NCBI RefSeq assembly: GCF_000143415.4
Contig: NW_003314374.1
Coordinates: forward strand, 1-64,000
Direction: 5' to 3'
DNA length: 64,000 nt
Source of the DNA: Selaginella moellendorffii
Lineage: Eukaryota > Streptophyta > Lycopodiopsida > Selaginellales > Selaginellaceae
Part shown: positions 29,284-40,848 of the stretch, one piece after another
How the letters are laid out: each line of letters starts with the position of its first letter
Numbering within the stretch: the first letter of the stretch is position 1
Made by a program: the position numbers and the translations under genes
Notes under the pieces: model-generated
Databases searched by the model: none
The model's input: the letters and a program-made list of their open reading frames with translations, nothing else
What the model was told of the DNA's origin: nothing

Positions 29284-29873
29284 TCAGCACTTGACTTCCT
29301 TGAGCGCGTGCTTGAAGTAGATGAAGGTGGGATCCGACCTGCCTTCCTTGTAGTATGCCAAGACGTACGTGGCATCGTCCTTCATGCTCTCGCCGACGAA
29401 GCTACCAAAAAGCACCAGAGATCTCATCAGTTCCAATCGAGCTCGGAGCAGATCCTAGAGCAAACGAGAGAAGAGAGAACTTACAACTGGAAGTCATTGA
29501 GCTTGGAGAGGATCCACTTGACGGCGGCCTCCACATTCTTCTTGAACTCGGCCTTCTCCTCCTCGGGGAGGATCTCCGTGAGGTTCTTGATGAACTTCTT
29601 CATGCAGCCGAGGAACGTCTTCTTGTCGAAGGCTGGCTGCTCCTGGAGGCGAAAGGTGTCGACAATGTCCACCACTTTCGCTGCCTGATCGTCCACGCCT
29701 TCGTCATCCTCGCCGCCCTCCTGCGATGGATTGGCGCCGATGTCCACGTCCACACATCCCGTCACGACCCATTTGCCCTCGACCTCCCACAGCACGCCAT
29801 TCTGGATCTCCTTGTAGGGGAAGGAATCCGACAGGAGCTCGTCGCCAGACAGCAAATCCTGGTACACGAGCAT
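29284..29873 (-). CDS. TCTP: Translationally controlled tumour protein (TCTP)
   Basis: Exons 29873-29485 and 29401-29284 (83-bp GT-AG intron) encode 168 residues, the standard plant length. The start [13 protein letters not shown], the block [14 protein letters not shown], an acidic loop ([11 protein letters not shown]) and the C-terminal F-F-V-G-E-S-M...[11 protein letters not shown] are all present. TCTP is a cytosolic, Mss4-fold protein tied to growth control and translation. An in-frame upstream Met at 30026 is rejected because the conserved family start is M-L-V-Y-Q-D. The gene is divergent from SSU72, 450 bp away. Confidence 0.96.
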
Positions 29874-30323
29874 GGCGATCGACCACGCGCCGCCTCGATC
29901 TAGATCTGCCGGAATTCCAGAGGCGAGAGAGCGCCTACTTACTTGCGCGCCTCCAAACCCTAGCTCGTCACAAAGAGGGGCCGGCGCAAAGCCATATCCA
30001 GGGTTTCTAGAGGCATATTCCACCATCTCTAACGGAATATTCTCTAGCGGAATGCATCAAACCGAATATGCTCATGGACTTTACGACAGAATGTTCTCCT
30101 TCTTTTAGGTTAAGAAGCCCATCGGATTGGAGGCTCTATCTCCATCAAGAGTGTTTTTTGCGTTGCGCTGCGCTCGCGGCCAGGTATTTTGTTTCGGCGA
30201 TTGATGCCAGATCGATCCAGCGAGCAAGCTCCTTTTGCTGCCGCGAGGAGGTCCGGCTAGGGTTGAGAGGATTGTCGCTCTCCATGGCGAGATTGTAGCT
30301 AGATTAGTAGGGCGGCGGCGATA
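29874..30323. promoter_or_regulatory. Shared intergenic region between TCTP and SSU72 (putative bidirectional promoter)
   Basis: The 450 bp between the two start codons must contain both 5' UTRs and core promoters if there is no far-upstream intron. No clear TATA box is asserted. The assignment follows from the head-to-head gene layout only. Confidence 0.4.
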
Positions 30324-31562
30324 ATGAAGCTCCGCCATGCTATGGTGTGTGCCTCCAATCAGAATCGGAGTATGGAAGCTCACGCCCTCTTGCAAAGAGA
30401 AGGCTTAGATGTGAGCTCGTATGGAACAGGCAATCAAGTGAAGCTCCCGGGGCCGACGATTCGAGACCCCAATATCTACCAGTTTGGAACGCCGTATACC
30501 GCGATAATCGAAGATCTCAAGAACAAGGATCCCGACTTGTATGTTTTGCAATTTTTTCTTTTCTTCGTTTCTTCCTTTGCCTTTGTCTTCTTGCTCTTGT
30601 TCTTGGTCTTGGTTTTTGTGAACCCCTTCTTTTTTCGTTGTTTCTCACGACCTTGTCGCTTCATTGGCCATTGCAGATACAAAAGGAACGGCTTGCTACC
30701 GATGCTCAAGCGCAACGCGAGTGTCAAAGACGCTCCCCAGCGCTGGCAAGACAACGCTGGCGATGGCGCCTTCGATGTGGTGCTGACTTTCGAGGAGAGA
30801 GTTTTCGACCTTGTCAACGAAGGTACATTTTCTTTTGTTACTCGGCTTGTTTGTTTCGCAAATCTTTTGCCTGTTCTTAGTTTTTTTATGTGTTCCTGGC
30901 AGATCTCCAAAACCGCGAGCAAACGCTCTTCAAGACGGTGCTGGTCGTGAACTTGGACGTCAAAGACAACCACGAAGAAGCAGCGGTTGGTGCCAAGCTC
31001 GCGCTGGATTTGTGCAAAAAGGTAAAATTCCTCTCCCTCGATCCCAATCTTGATCCTTCGCGATGCTTGCTAGAGATTTTCCGTATGGTGTTTGTCCCGC
31101 TAACACTCCTTAGAAAGAAGATGACAAACGAAAGAGGATTTTTTTTTCTTTCATCTCCACTCCAAGCTCGATAGAATGAATCGATCTGGAAGATCGCTCT
31201 TGGAAATCGATGGGCAGTGACAATTGGTTGACGGGGACACGGGATATCACTAAACCCTATCAATGAAAGAATGAAAATCCATCCATTGCTATGTACATAG
31301 CGAGTTCTTTAAACTTCTGGGGGAGTTTACACCACACTACTAAAGAAAGATCACGATGGTTTGTGTTCTTGGCTTATGTTCTTAACTTCCCTCGCGATTT
31401 CTCTGTTCTTTTTTCACTTAGAAAGGTGGTTTTGATCGAATCTCTCGTGTTTTGCAGCTAGAGGAGAGCGAGAAGAACTGGGAGGACGAGATCGACGATA
31501 TCGTGCGGAGATTTGAGAAGCAACACAAGCGGAGATTGATCTACACCATATGTTTCTATTGA
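30324..31562 (+). CDS. SSU72: RNA polymerase II CTD phosphatase SSU72
   Basis: Exons 30324-30538, 30677-30822, 30903-31021 and 31458-31562 encode 194 residues, the family's size. The phosphatase loop C-A-S-N-Q-N-R-S (C-x5-R-S) is at residues 9-16. Other landmarks are M-E-A-H, V-S-S-Y-G-T-G, V-K-L-P-G-P, F-D-V-V-L-T-F-E-E-R-V and, near the end, N-W-E-D-E-I-D-D-I. SSU72 removes Ser5 phosphate from the Pol II C-terminal domain and works with the 3'-end processing machinery in the nucleus. Intron 3 is 436 bp, long for this window. The first Met is correct because the catalytic loop follows immediately. Confidence 0.95.
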
Positions 31563-31749
31563 GACGATGAAAGAGAAAAGCTGGAAAAATGTGATACCAA
31601 GTTTGTTTGCCCTAGATTCTTTTTGGATATTCTATTTGTAACGTGTCCTAGATTCGTGTAGAATGTTCTATTTGAAACGTTATGCCATATTTCTCGGTGT
31701 GTGTGAGCTAAGTAGGGTTTAGGGTGTGTGAAAGTAAGGGAAGAGCGCC

Positions 31750-34700
31750 ATGGATTTCATGCGCGGGGTCGATCAAGCGGTGGCTTTGTGCCGCGCATGC
31801 GTGGAGACGAATCGCGGCACGCGGATGCTCGTTATAGTGCCGTCCGGGACATCGGCGGAGGAGTTTAGAGGTATGGAGCTCGATCCATCGATCGATGATC
31901 GCCGGGTACTTGAGGGCTTTTTCTTCTTGCAGAGAGGGTGAGGGCTGTGCATTCTACCAATTTTCCGGAGCACGGAAATGTAGGCATCAAGAACATCATG
32001 GTACGAAACCGCTGGAGAAAAAGCTCTGGGAAGTTTCTGAGATTTCTTGTGTGTTTTCCAGATCATGGTTGCGGGGTATTGGTATGCTTTCACCCATGGC
32101 AACATTGGAACGGCTGCTCAAGGAACCGATGCGCGATTTAGAGTCGAGCTTTTCGAGGAACAGGAGGAAGTCGTGGATCCTTCTCCATCCGGGACTCCCG
32201 CGAGAAGGGAGCTTGCGGCCGGAGAGGATGTGCGTCAGCAGCCGGCGAGAGAGGAGAGTAGACTTGGCAGAGCCGTGACTAGTTTGCGACGAACCCTCGA
32301 GGAGATGGAGGACATTCGTGGAACTGGTCCTGGAAGGGTGGTGAACAATGCTCAAGGGGTGAGGATCACTGCTCCTCCTCCAGCGAACGAGGTTATGGTT
32401 GGATCTGCCGCGGACGAAAGGAATGACGACGTCCAGATGGTGGATGGTTCTGAGCCCGAGTCTAGAGCAGTGGCGGAAACCGATATCGCCGAGAGTAGCG
32501 GACAGGAAACAAGGTCCGGCCCTTCTCTGCGATGTAACGACGTTCAGATGGTGGATGGTTCTGAGCCCCACTCTAGAGCAGTGGCGGAAATGGACGTCCC
32601 TGAGAGTAACGGACAGGAGACAAGGTCCGCCTCTTCTCTGCGACGATCGCACGACATGCCTTCTGAAAATCCAGCCGATAAGTCGCAGAACGGTTGTCGA
32701 GGGGTTTCTCCTCCTCCAGTGAAACTTGCCAGCTCCGCGACGAGCGACTGCAACATGGTGGATGTTTCCGTGCCCGAGGCTGCGGCGGCGACCGCACAGG
32801 AAACAGAAGTGGAAGTTATGAAGGAGCTGGGAGAAAGAACTGTGGAGGGTGGTAACGATGAACAAGGGAGAGACGAGGTAGAGGTAGAAGGAGCTGGAAG
32901 GGAGGGACAGAAACTAGAATCGAGTACGGACGATTCGGAAGGATCTGAGGAGGAGGAGGATGAACTAGAAGGCAGGAGAGATGAGCGACAAGAAAACGAG
33001 GAAAAGGAAGTAGAGGCAGGACTGCAGATTGGAGACGAGAAGGAGCTAGAAACTGAGAAAGGCAGTTCTGAGAAAAATGTAGGAGACATGGAGGCTCAGA
33101 AGGATGCGACAGCGTCATCAGTGCTTAATATTCTTCTCGGCTCCTCTGAGGGAACTGAAGATCGCTCGAACGCGAAAGCTAGTGGCGAGCCTACTCGAAT
33201 CGATGAGCCTGTTGCTACTGATGGCAATGGCAGTGCCTCAGGACACGATTTTATAGCCGAGAAACCTACAGCCAAGCGAAAACACGACTGGTCTTTGGAT
33301 GCATCGCACAAGAGGTCGAGAGTGGANNNNNNNNNNNNNNNNNNNNNNNNNNNNNNNNNNNNNNNNNNNNNNNNNNNNNNNNNNNNNNNNNNNNNNNNNN
33401 NNNNNNNNNNNNNNNNNNNNNNNNNNNNNNNNNNNNNNNNNNNNNNNNNNNNNNNNNNNNNNNNNNNNNNNNNNNNNNNNNNNNNNNNNNNNNNNNNNNN
33501 NNNNNNNNNNNNNNNNNNNNNNNNNNNNNNNNNNNNNNNNNNNNNNNNNNNNNNNNNNNNNNNNNNNNNNNNNNNNNNNNNNNNNNNNNNNNNNNNNNNN
33601 NNNNNNNNNNNNNNNNNNNNNNNNNNNNNNNNNNNNNNNNNNNNNNNNNNNNNNNNNNNNNNNNNNNCGCTGCTGATGGGCCTGTCTTGGACAACTTGTG
33701 TGACAACGTCATAAGTCAGCATTTTTCTTCTGAAGCTTCTGGTTCAGATAGCGAAGAGGACGAGTCTCAAGCTCCCGTGGAGAATCCCGCATCAAGTCAG
33801 GTGAAGGCTCCTATGAAAGAGGCGGTTGGAAAAAGGAAGACTGTTACTTCCGATTCAGATAGTGAGGATGAAGAAGCTGCCACCCAAGCTCCGGTGGGAA
33901 AGAAACAAGAAGAGGCTGCTACAGTTGGATTAAAAAACACAGGCAGTGCTACTTCTGATTCAGATAGCGAGGACGACACTCAAGTTCCGGTGGAAAAGAA
34001 TCAAGAAGAGGCTACTACAGTTGGAGTAAAAAAAACAGGCAGTGCTACTTCCGATTCAGATAGTAAGGACGAAGAAGAACTTCCGGTAGAAAATAATCAA
34101 CAAGAGGCTGCCACAGTTGGAGGAAAAAAAACAGGCAATGCTACTTCCGATCCAGATAGCGAGGACGACACTCAAGTTCCGGTGGAAAAGAATCAGGAAA
34201 AGGCTGCTACAGTTGGAGGAAAACAAATACGCAGTTTAGAATATCAAACTAAGACGCAGGCTCCGCTGCAAAGTCAGAAGAAGAGTGCCGCGAAACAGGC
34301 TACTGCGGGTAGAAAGAAGACGACCGACGTGGACAAAGACGATGCACAGCATAAGCCTGGAGGAAAAAAAACAGGCGGTAGCGAGGATGAAGAGGCCGAC
34401 GCCGTAGAAACTCACACTAAGACTCGGGCTCCTCTGCAAAGTCAGACGCAGACCGTCGTGAAGCAGGTTACTGCGGGTAGAAAGAAGACAAGCGTTTCCG
34501 GCGACGACGAAGACGATGCCCTGCATAATCTTGGAGGAAAAAAAACAGGCAATATCGAGGACGAAGAAGCCGAAGAAACTCAGACTCAGACTCAGGCCCC
34601 TCCGCAAAGTCAGACGAATACTGCCGCGAAGCAGGCTACTGCGGTTAGAACGAAGGCAAGCGTTTCCAGTTCACAGAAGCAGAGGCTTGAGAGTCGTGCA

Positions 34701-35751
34701 GCTTCTCAATCCGACTCGGAGCAGGAGTTGCCAAGCTCTCAGCCACCAAAATCTGGGAAAGCAAGAGACAGGCGCCTTTCTGGGACGCGTAAGCGAGGAA
34801 AACCTCCAGCTAAAACCGCTTCCGGTTCCGATGCTAGCGAAGAGGAATCGGATACGGACTTCAAACTAAGGTTGAAAGGAGCAAGTACTCCGAGGAGAAA
34901 TCCTCGCAGAACCGCCGTTGATTCCAGGTAAGCTAGTCTGTTCAGTTTCGTCTTCGAACGCTGATACTTGACAATTGAACTTGCAGGTTCCAGATGTTTG
35001 TTGATAAAAACGACGGCTTGGACTCGCTCTTTACAGCACGGAGCTCCAGTCGACCGGTCACGGAGCCGGACGTTGTCCCGGAGACGCAAAACGTGGAAGA
35101 AACTTTGACGGGCCCTCAAGGTGGTCAGAAGAAAACAGCGAGCCGAAGAAGCTCGCAGGCCCAAACTCCTCCGGTCATTCAGCAGGATCCTTCTCCAGTG
35201 ATGATCATCACTCCGGAAGGAGTGGTGAGCTCTCAAGAAGCAGCGCCAGGGGCAGAGAAAGCTCGCGGCGAAACGAAAAGAAAGCGTCCTTCAGCGAAGG
35301 CAAGCAAGCGCCGCGCCAAGAGCAGCGAGCAAACTCCGGCTCCAACGCGCACTACTTTCACTCCGGCTCCATCTCCGACTACTCCTTTGGCTCCGATTCC
35401 ACTCATGGAGAGAATGCCAACGTCGAGTGGTAAGAAGAAGCGTAGGTAAATATCTTCTCGCTCTCACCTTTTTTATCGCGCTCTCTGGTTTTTTCCTTGA
35501 TTTTTCTTACTTTCTTTACAGGCAGGCGTAGAGAGCCCGTGGATTGTCCATTCTGTGGTAGAACCTATTCCTACCAGACTGGAGCGTTTAAGAAAGCTTG
35601 TGGAAGAAAGAGGAATCTTCTTTTTCAAAAGCAGGATATGCTTTTAGGGGTAAGATATTCCGTCTATAGGACGGTATATTTCTTTTTGTTTTTTGAAAGA
35701 GGTATATTCGATGTTTATCAGATCCATTACGCTTTAGGGGTTTTTGTCTGA
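31750..35751 (+). CDS. Large acidic repeat-rich protein, family not recognised (contains assembly gap)
   Basis: Proposed exons: 31750-31870, 31933-32000, 32062-(gap)-34927, 34987-35445, 35526-35649, 35722-35751. The N terminus (about residues 1-85) looks globular (R-M-L-V-I-V-P-S-G-T-S, N-I-M-I-M-V-A-G-Y-W-Y). After that the protein is long, disordered and acidic: a duplicated D-V-Q-M-V-D-G-S-E-P unit (32428-32640), about four S-D-S-D-S-E-D units (33843-34220) and three units of about 50 residues ending G-G-K-K-T-G or similar (34240-34680). Basic stretches (K-R-K-R, G-K-K-K-R-R) suggest nuclear location. A small C-P-F-C motif with later Cys lies near the C terminus. The reading frame on the two sides of the gap does not match its stated length, so the middle is uncertain. 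The 3' part is duplicated at 40020 and 43838. Confidence 0.6.
33327..33667. other. Assembly gap (341 N)
   Basis: A run of undetermined bases inside the large acidic gene. Codon phase on the left (frame of exon 3 from 32062) and on the right (frame of the acidic repeats from 33687) differ by two if the gap were exactly 341 bases, so the true length differs or an intron lies inside. Confidence 1.
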
Positions 35752-35763
35752 GGAATTAGAGAG

Positions 35764-37299
35764 ATGGGAATGGGGGGCGCCGAGCGGCTAGAATGCATCG
35801 ATCTCTCCTGCCCGGACGTGGAGCGCCTGGCGCAGCAGCTCAGGAAGGTAACGGTCGATCGGTCGGTTTTCGATTTTCGCGTGTGGAAATCTCGTGATAT
35901 AGGCCTGCCTGGAGACGGGGTTCTTCTATGTTGCGAACCACGGGATAAGCGAGGAGTTTATGGCACAGGTGTTTGAGCAGAGCCGGAAATTCTTCACGCT
36001 TCCCTTGGAGGAGAAGATGAAGGTCTACCAGGATGAGAACTTCCGGGGCTACACCCCGATCTTTGACGAGAAACTGGATCCGGCAAAGCAGCGCCTTGGT
36101 AAAGACGTTTGTGTTGTGTGATGCTCATCGTGTTTTCATGTCGAGAACAGGGGATGCGAAGGAAGGGTATTATATTCGACGTGAAGTTTCAGGGAGTGAT
36201 CCCAGAGCGAAGGATCCTTTGCAAGGACCGAATCAATGGCCATCTCCTGGTTTGATTTTCTCTTGGTCCTTCTTCTAAACGTTACTGTGTTTGTTTTTCT
36301 CCAAACTTTGCCAGATACACTCCCAGAATGGAAGCAAACAATGGAAATGTATTTCGACCAGGCCGAGTACGTATATTTCTCTTTTTCTCTTCTTGAACAA
36401 AGAAAGAGACTTTGGCTTGCAGAAAGCTCTCGCGGAAACTAATCAAGCTCATTGCGCTAGCGTTGGAACTAGAAGAATCGTTTTTCGACAAGCCTGGGAT
36501 GTTTGACCACCCCATGGCAGCGGTTCGTTTGCTTCACTATCCAGGTAAGTTAATTGAGATCTTTTGAGAGTTTTTTCCTTTGTCCTCGATACAGCTCAAG
36601 CTTCCGATCCGGAAGAGGGATTTTTTGGTGCTGGTGCGCACAGTGACTATGGAATGCTCACACTTCTCGCCAGCGATGGCGTTCCTGGTCTCCAGGTAGG
36701 TGTACGTGTTCTAATAATAAAAATTATGATCGGCACTTGGAAAGGATAGATTTGCAAGGAGAAGGATGCAAAGGAGCAAGTCTGGACTAATGTCCAGCCA
36801 CTGAAAGGGTGGGTTTGAGGACTAGCTATGAAGCCCACTTACCTGTGGATTTGATGAGCAGGGCATTTATAGTCAACTTGGGAGATATGCTAGAGCGCTG
36901 GACAAACAACCTTTTCAGGTAGAAATATTGAGATTGTTTGAGACTCCGACGTTGGTTCACATTGTCTATCAAGGTCAACATTGCACCGGGTGCTCAACTA
37001 TGGGGTCGAACGCTACTCGGTGAGCAAAATGCTTGACGTGTTTAGAATCGTGATGGATTACTTTCGACAGATTGCTTTCTTCATGGGGCCAAATTTTGAC
37101 TGCATTGTGGAGTGCATTCCAACGTGTTGCAGCGAGCTGAATCCATCAAAGTATGTAGCTAGCTTTCTCCTGGTGGTATTTCTAAGTTTGCTTGCTTTGT
37201 GATAGATTCCCTCCTGCCAAGAGTGGCGACCATCTTTTAGGAAGATATAAAGTCACTCACAAGGATTATGAAGCTGTGGCAAACCGAAAATATAAGTAA
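35764..37299 (+). CDS. 2-oxoglutarate/Fe(II)-dependent dioxygenase (intact copy 1)
   Basis: Eleven exons with short introns join to 329 residues: 35764-35847, 35903-36098, 36151-36249, 36315-36366, 36423-36544, 36595-36695, 36750-36808, 36862-36918, 36974-37019, 37071-37150 and 37206-37299. The N-terminal DIOX_N part has E-T-G-F-F-Y-V-A-N-H-G-I and F-F-x-L-P-L-E-E-K. The catalytic part has the iron ligands in A-H-S-D-Y-G-M-L-T-L-L (H-x-D) and S-T-L-H-R-V (distal His), and R-Y-S near the position of the 2OG-binding Arg/Ser. It belongs to the soluble DOXC-type oxygenases that hydroxylate or desaturate small metabolites; its closest resemblance from memory is to the plant group annotated as hyoscyamine-6-dioxygenase-like. 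The substrate is unknown. It starts 12 bp after the stop codon of the preceding gene, and the two were duplicated together. Confidence 0.88.
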
Positions 37300-37339
37300 T
37301 CTATAATACTAAAAACGAATTGTTGGATGTCACTGTTTC

Positions 37340-38270
37340 ATCGGCATTGAACCACAATCTGCTTCCCGCAAGTCTTTCTCTTCCGTGCCAATGAAAAGGA
37401 CTGAAACTCTCTTGTTTGAAAGTCCCACTCGTACAGCGAGCGTGAAAAATCTCCAGTGCAAGGAACTCCCCTTTAGCGGATGGCCTGATAACTCATGCTC
37501 TATTTTTCAGTACCTCAAGGAGAACGTCGATGAAAAGCGCACCAAGAGGCCTCTTTCATCTCGAAACTCCTCACCACTGCTGCAGGTTGGAATGGCCGGC
37601 GAGAGAGCCACTTCCGCCGCTATGAACGCGCTCTTGTTCGCTACGCTATCATCCAGAGTGGACCAGCTCTGGATCAAACGCAGTGCTCCATTCCCCGGAT
37701 CATACGAGAGCTGGCTCACGGTGTTTGCGAGCTCGTTGAGCACGTATGCGAATCGCTCGTCGCGGGAGAAGATCATATGCCGAGGACCCGAGCCAGGCTC
37801 AAGTGAAACCTCCGGAGTCGCGGCCTCCAGTCGGGACGTTGAGAACTCGGACGTGGATCTTATCGGTGCCGAGATCACAAACGAAGACCGAGGAGTCCGT
37901 GATGATCTGGTGGGGATGAGGACCGTTTTGCCAGGGATTGTTCCTCGGCCCCGTGAGACCTGGAACCTTGATCAGCGAAACCGGTGGAGATCGCAAACAA
38001 GATCCACTTGCCGCTCCGGGACCGAGCCACAAGGGATGGCGAGACGAGAGAGATGTGGAGAGAAGGAGAATGCCTCGAGAGCGCCACTCTCCACTTCGTT
38101 TACCGCATAGATAACATTGCCCAAGTGGGGATGCCTGGTCAGAAAGGTGGGATTGGTACCTGATGGAAACGAGGCGATCGAGTGGAGCTGATGTTTCTCA
38201 GCCACAAGAATTGGAGAATCTCGTCTGGATGTGATTATGGTCATCAAATATATTGGCACTGAGGCCACTG
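37340..38270 (-). pseudogene. Lactonase-type beta-propeller (6-phosphogluconolactonase-like) pseudogene
   Basis: Minus-strand pieces in different frames appear in family order: F-P-S-G-T-N-P-T-F-L-T-R-H-P near 38170, Y-A-V-N-E-V-E-S-G-A-L-E-A-F-S near 38110, H-P-H-Q-I-I-T-D then V-C-D-L-G-T-D-K-I near 37900, and G-P-R-H-M-I-F-S then Y-V-L-N-E-L-A-N-T-V near 37770. These are the blade motifs of the seven-bladed lactonase family. At least two frameshifts separate them. A short part is repeated in the second duplication unit at 42355-42605. Confidence 0.65.
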
Positions 38271-39387
38271 AAGAATCTATTGCTTAAAAGTTTGTGTTTG
38301 AGAGCGAGTTCCTGAATTGTTTTTATAATGCTAAATAATCAACAACTAAATAATTTAAACTATTGAATGTGCAACTCTCATGACTGCAACGACGAAACTG
38401 CCTGGCCAAAACATACAATAAAAACAAATAAAATGCCTCAACAGAAGAAGAAGATCTAGAAGTTTGATGTTCTTTTTAATTCTGCCAGGGGTCAGCGCTC
38501 GAGCTCTGTTATCAAAAAACCAAGAATCACAATTGCAAGCGAGTTGTTCAGACTTGTTCGCACCATTGATAACTTCTCCTACCCACAAACTTAAGATGCT
38601 GTTAACTTTTCTGAAATAAGATAGACCAACAAAAGTAAGTTCCATCCAGTGCCTATTCATGTTCCTTCATCTTGCTATAATATTAGTGAATTAATGATCG
38701 TAGCATACAGTCCTCTTTGCAAAATAAAGTTCTGGCCCAATTTTTGAGTGAGTAACTTCTTTTTTTCTTGCTTATAATTATTCGATAATTGAGGTGGAAG
38801 AGGTATTTGCAGCATCCAGCCTCCAGAGATGATACATGGATTCTTTCACAACAACTTCAATACGTGTCCTATTGTGTGGTGAGCTCTTCCAAGAACACGG
38901 AAGTATGAAGTAACGGGAGTAATGGTGATCCATGAAGAAAAGACACTTCCATTGCACTGCATTGCATCAGTTCTAATCTTGGAAATGTTAAAATAGGGAG
39001 CACTGGCTGTCAATGTTTTGGGACTACAAATCCATGAGAGATGGCCTTGAGTTGTTTACATGTGGTTTCAATTTATTGAGGGAATGTTCCAGCTTCCTTC
39101 TAGGTCAAGCTAACCATCATGATATGTGAATAAGAGCCTAATAATACCAGGTGTACAGCCAGGATTTTTAGTCATGGAAAGTCTTCATGGATCTCTAGAG
39201 AGTGATTGAAAGAGACCTTAATTTAGGTGACAATGATGGAAATTAGAAAAATGAAGAATAGCAAAAGATGGGATATATTTATGAATGCCTAATGTGTTTA
39301 ATTTCATTTTCAAGAGTAGAAACATGCTTTGTTTAGTAGTATATTATATTTTAAGCAATGAACTCATGCCATTTGTTTCGATACCAT
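38271..39387. other. Spacer of duplication unit 1, no gene seen
   Basis: AT-rich sequence without convincing coding potential. From about 38920 on it is homologous to 42640-43190 of the second unit (for example 'cacttccattgcactgcatt' and 'ctacaaatccatgagagatg'), so it belongs to the duplicated segment. Confidence 0.5.
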
Positions 39388-39513
39388 ACATTTTATATTT
39401 CCCTTTAATCAAACTAAAAAAAATGTAATTGTTTAATGAGAAAGCATATATACCCCTAAAGTTCTAATAGTAACAATATATTCAAATTTCATCCTATGAT
39501 TATATACACTACA
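39388..39513 (-). mobile_element. TRIM-family terminal repeat, decayed copy
   Basis: This is homologous to the 162-bp terminal repeats at 58228-58875: 'ccctttaatcaaact', 'gtaattgtttaatgag', 'caatatattcaaattt' and a terminal 'cactaca'. Element-internal sequence is recognisable just upstream (from about 39265). Confidence 0.6.
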
Positions 39514-39930
39514 ATAAATTCAAAAAGAAGAATAAAAACAATTTGTGCAACATTTGTAAGAAGCCAAAACACTAGGCAAGAAATAAAGAAGCCAAGAGAG
39601 CAAAGGGGCAAGAATAGCCAAGAGACAGAGTGGCCAATAGTAAAAAGTCCACCAACTTTACTAGTATGGCAAAGAAGGGTAGCAGGTTGTTCATGGCCAT
39701 AAGCATCTAGAATTAGGCCACTTCCAGGATGAGACAGGTGTAGCTTGATTTAGGGGCAAACAAGCACATGACACACTTTGGAAAGTTTTTCACAACCCTC
39801 AATTCCATAAAATAGAAAGATTTTCCTAGGCTCGAATGAGGTGGAGGGAGTTGTCAAAACTCCATCAGAAACAAGACATTTTTTTCACTAACAAAAATAG
39901 TAAATTATGACTTTTAAGAATGATTTCAGC
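39514..39930 (+). mobile_element. Copia-type gag/protease fragment (unit 1)
   Basis: A decayed parallel of 43341-43810. A zinc-knuckle-like region ('tgcaacatttgtaagaagcc', Cys-x2-Cys) and a later 'ttgatttaggggcaaacaag' (protease L-D-L-G-A-N region) are in the same order. No frame is open throughout. Confidence 0.6.
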
Positions 39931-40019
39931 CTCAGTAGGCAATACTATTGCATGTGGGAGGAGATAAAATGGGCTGTATTGTCTGAATATTGCCAGAGTG
40001 GGCCTACTTTTCAGGACCA

Positions 40020-40760
40020 AAACAAGTACTTCTCAATCTGACTCGGAGCAGGAATTGCCAAGCTCTCAGCCGCCAAATTCTGGGAAAGCAAGAGACAGGC
40101 GCCTTTCTGGGACGCATAAGCAAGTAAAACCTCCAGCTAAAACTGCTTCCGGTTCCGATCCTAGCGAAGAAGAATCGGATACATACTTCAAATAAGGTTA
40201 AGAGGAGCAAGTACTCCCAGGTAAGCTAGTCGGTTGCTTGGACTCGCTCTTTACAGCACGGAGCTCCAGTTGGAGCCGGATGTTGCCCCGGAGATGCAAA
40301 ACGTGGAAGAAACTTTGAAGGGCTCTCAAGGTGGTCAGAAGAAAACAGCGAGCCGAAGAAGCTCGCAGGCCCAAACTCCTCCAGTCATTCAGCAGGATCC
40401 TTCTCCAGTGATGTGATCACTTTGGAGGTGAGCTCTCAAGAAGCAGCACCCGAGGCAGAGAAAGCTCGTAGCGAAACGAAAAGAAAGCGTCCTTCAGCGA
40501 AGCAGAACGCCAAGAGCAGTGAGCAAACTCCGGCTCCAACCCGCACTACTTTCACTCCGGCTCCAACTCCGGCTACTCCTTTTGGCTCCGATTCCTCTCA
40601 TGGAGACGTCAAGTGGTAAGAAGAAGCATAGGTAAATATCTTCTCGGTCTCACCTTTTTTATATTGCGCTCTCTCTGGTTTTTTCCTCGATTTCTTTTGG
40701 CTTTGGTTCTTACAGGTTTAGAGAGCCCGTGGATTGTCCCAAGTAGGATATGCTTTTAGG
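40020..40760 (+). pseudogene. 3' fragment of the large acidic gene (duplication unit 2)
   Basis: This matches 34690-35640 of the acidic gene, starting at the S-D-S-E-Q-E-L-P-S-S block and running through the intron, the Q-N-V-E-E-T-L block and the S-G-K-K-K end. Differences include lost segments, in-frame stops ('aaataagg' near 40190) and a truncated zinc-motif exon. The 5' part of the gene is absent, so there is no promoter or start. Confidence 0.85.
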
Positions 40761-40848
40761 GGGGACGGTATATCCCCTTTTTGTTTTTGAAAGAGGCATA
40801 TTCGATGTTTCTCAGACCATGATGCTTTGGGGAATTGGAGGGGCGCGA

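Noticed and set aside
37385-38110. 241-residue plus-strand ORF in the lactonase region
   Set aside because: The minus strand shows ordered beta-propeller motifs; the plus-strand ORF has none.
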